A DNA stretch of 64,000 bases. Origin: Kaiparowitsia implicata GSE-PSE-MK54-09C. Lineage in GTDB: Bacteria; Cyanobacteriota; Cyanobacteriia; Elainellales; Elainellaceae. The notes beneath the pieces were generated by a model. The model saw only the letters and a program-made list of their open reading frames with translations. It had not been told where the DNA came from and searched no databases. A program made the position numbers and the translations under genes. The stretch lies in NCBI GenBank assembly GCA_019359435.1, contig JAHHHI010000069.1, positions 1-64,000 on the forward strand, written 5' to 3'. This document shows, piece by piece, positions 63,025 to 64,000 of this stretch. Within the stretch, counting starts at the first letter, position 1. Each line of letters opens with the position of its first letter.

Positions 63025-64000
63025 ATGACTACTAATACTTCGAATCCTCCGCCTGCCCTTGATGATTCATCGTCAAGCAAGCCATCAGGACTACTTTATG
63101 GCTTGAACGATCGCCCACCTGTGGTTGAATCACTGCTGGTAGCCGTGCAGCACGTGTTGGCCGTATTCGTAGGTATTATTACGCCGCCGTTGATTATTTG
63201 CAATGCAATTTCTTTGCCACCCGATGATACTCGTTACATCGTCAGCATGTCGTTATTTATTTCAGGGGTTGCTTCCTTCGTTCAGGCACGCCGCATTGGG
63301 CCAGTTGGTTCAGGCTTGTTAAGCATTCAAGGAACCAGTTTCTCCTTTGTGGGACCGATTATTGGCGCGGGGTTAGGGGTGACGGGCGCTGGCGGGTCAC
63401 CGCAAGAAGCTATGGCGATGATCGTTGGGCTATGCTTTTTTGGTGCGTTTGTAGAAATTTTTCTAAGTCGGTTTTTGCACTTGGCTAGCAAAATTATTAC
63501 ACCCTTGGTGACGGGCACCATTGTAATGATTATTGGACTCACGTTGATTCGAGTCGGCATTATTAGCATGGGTGGAGGTGTGCCGACTCTGGGTACTGAA
63601 AACTTTGGCACATTGCAAAACTTAGGCGTTGCGATGCTGGTGCTGCTCACAATTATTGTATTCAACAGCTTTCGAAACCCATATCTGCGTATGGCATCGG
63701 TCGTGGTGGGCTTGATTGTGGGCTATGTGGTCTCGCTAGCATTGGGTATGGTAAACCTAGATGGTTTGAGCGGCTTACCGTTGGTTGCGCTTCCTATTCC
63801 GTTTCGCTACGGAATGAGCTTTAGTTGGGTTGCTTTTGTTCCGTTTGTTTTACTTTATGCCATCACTACAATTGAGTCGATTGGCGACTTAACTGCAACT
63901 TCAGCAGCATGCGCTGAGCCTGTTGAGGGAAGTATCTACATTCGCCGCATCAAGGGGGGAGTGCTAGGTGATGGTGTCAATTCGCTCGTAGCTGCTGTCT
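63025..64000 (+). CDS. NCS2 nucleobase:cation symporter (xanthine/uracil permease type), partial
   Basis: From ATG 63025 the frame runs off the window after about 325 codons. It contains VESLLVAVQHVLAVFVGIIT, IQGTSFSFVGPIIGAGLGVT, ITPLVTGTIVMIIGLTLIRV and LLYAITTIESIGDLTATSAA, all NCS2 signatures. The E-S-I-G-D motif fits the UraA/XanP/PbuX fold. Ten or so helices are visible, and the specificity motif lies beyond the edge, so the substrate (uracil, xanthine or other purine) is open. A short hydrophilic N-terminal leader precedes the first helix. Confidence 0.93.
   Translation, partial: MTTNTSNPPPALDDSSSSKPSGLLYGLNDRPPVVESLLVAVQHVLAVFVGIITPPLIICNAISLPPDDTRYIVSMSLFISGVASFVQARRIGPVGSGLLSIQGTSFSFVGPIIGAGLGVTGAGGSPQEAMAMIVGLCFFGAFVEIFLSRFLHLASKIITPLVTGTIVMIIGLTLIRVGIISMGGGVPTLGTENFGTLQNLGVAMLVLLTIIVFNSFRNPYLRMASVVVGLIVGYVVSLALGMVNLDGLSGLPLVALPIPFRYGMSFSWVAFVPFVLLYAITTIESIGDLTATSAACAEPVEGSIYIRRIKGGVLGDGVNSLVAAV

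Overview
The window is a stretch of cyanobacterial chromosome. Evidence: the octamer GCGATCGC (HIP1) recurs throughout genes and spacers, and several genes are cyanobacterial hallmarks. These are a split orange-carotenoid-protein pair, ycf66, ndhO, the bicarbonate transporter bicA, a rimO-crhR operon and DUF3318. The compact HIP1-rich sequence and the gene set suggest a Leptolyngbya-like or related lineage, but the species cannot be fixed from the sequence. I found no tRNA, rRNA or CRISPR array.

Layout. 1-736 is a graveyard of transposase scraps and a frameshifted cyanobacterial gene. 738-1892 holds a divergent pair: a helical carotenoid protein (HCP) and the homologue of the OCP C-terminal domain (CTDH). 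2106-13059 is mostly housekeeping: ycf66, ileS, a sugar-lipid transferase, a LapA-like protein, mutS, mdh and ndhO. 13498-18582 holds a caspase-fold protein whose catalytic dyad is replaced, a DUF4870 protein, a 6PGDH-like dehydrogenase, and a peroxiredoxin divergent from a LysR regulator. 19105-21924 is rimO-crhR with a long leader and trailer. 22464-25292 holds two copies of a hairpin-bearing repeat among small hypothetical and membrane proteins. 25426-31296 carries two GlcD-like flavoproteins flanking a polysaccharide copolymerase/ATPase and an eIF1/SUI1 protein. 31992-32252 is a broken SpmA-like gene.

33705-40273 is a physiological unit on the minus strand: a seven-gene Mrp-type Na+/H+ antiporter operon (order C-D-E-F-G-A'-B, with the large N-terminal part of MrpA absent) beside bicA, a Na+-dependent bicarbonate transporter. 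The antiporter could rebuild the Na+ gradient that BicA spends.

41051-53479 is housekeeping again: rpsB-tsf, a conserved unknown gene overlapping recG, traX, murC, murB, ybaB, deoC and recO. An MFS transporter and a GT4 glycosyltransferase follow. 57176-60635 is the classical secE-nusG-rplK-rplA-rplJ-rplL cluster, with an L10 leader and attenuator before rplJ and a strong terminator after rplL. 61095-62799 is a second decayed zone: a DUF1989 (carboxyguanidine deiminase family) remnant, an amino-acid-type ABC ATPase scrap and a frameshifted IS630 transposase. An NCS2 nucleobase permease runs off the right edge.

The most interesting points are the split OCP pair, the pseudo-orthocaspase, the rearranged Mrp operon beside bicA, the palindromes sharing a CGCGTCGCG core, and the paired hairpin repeat elements.
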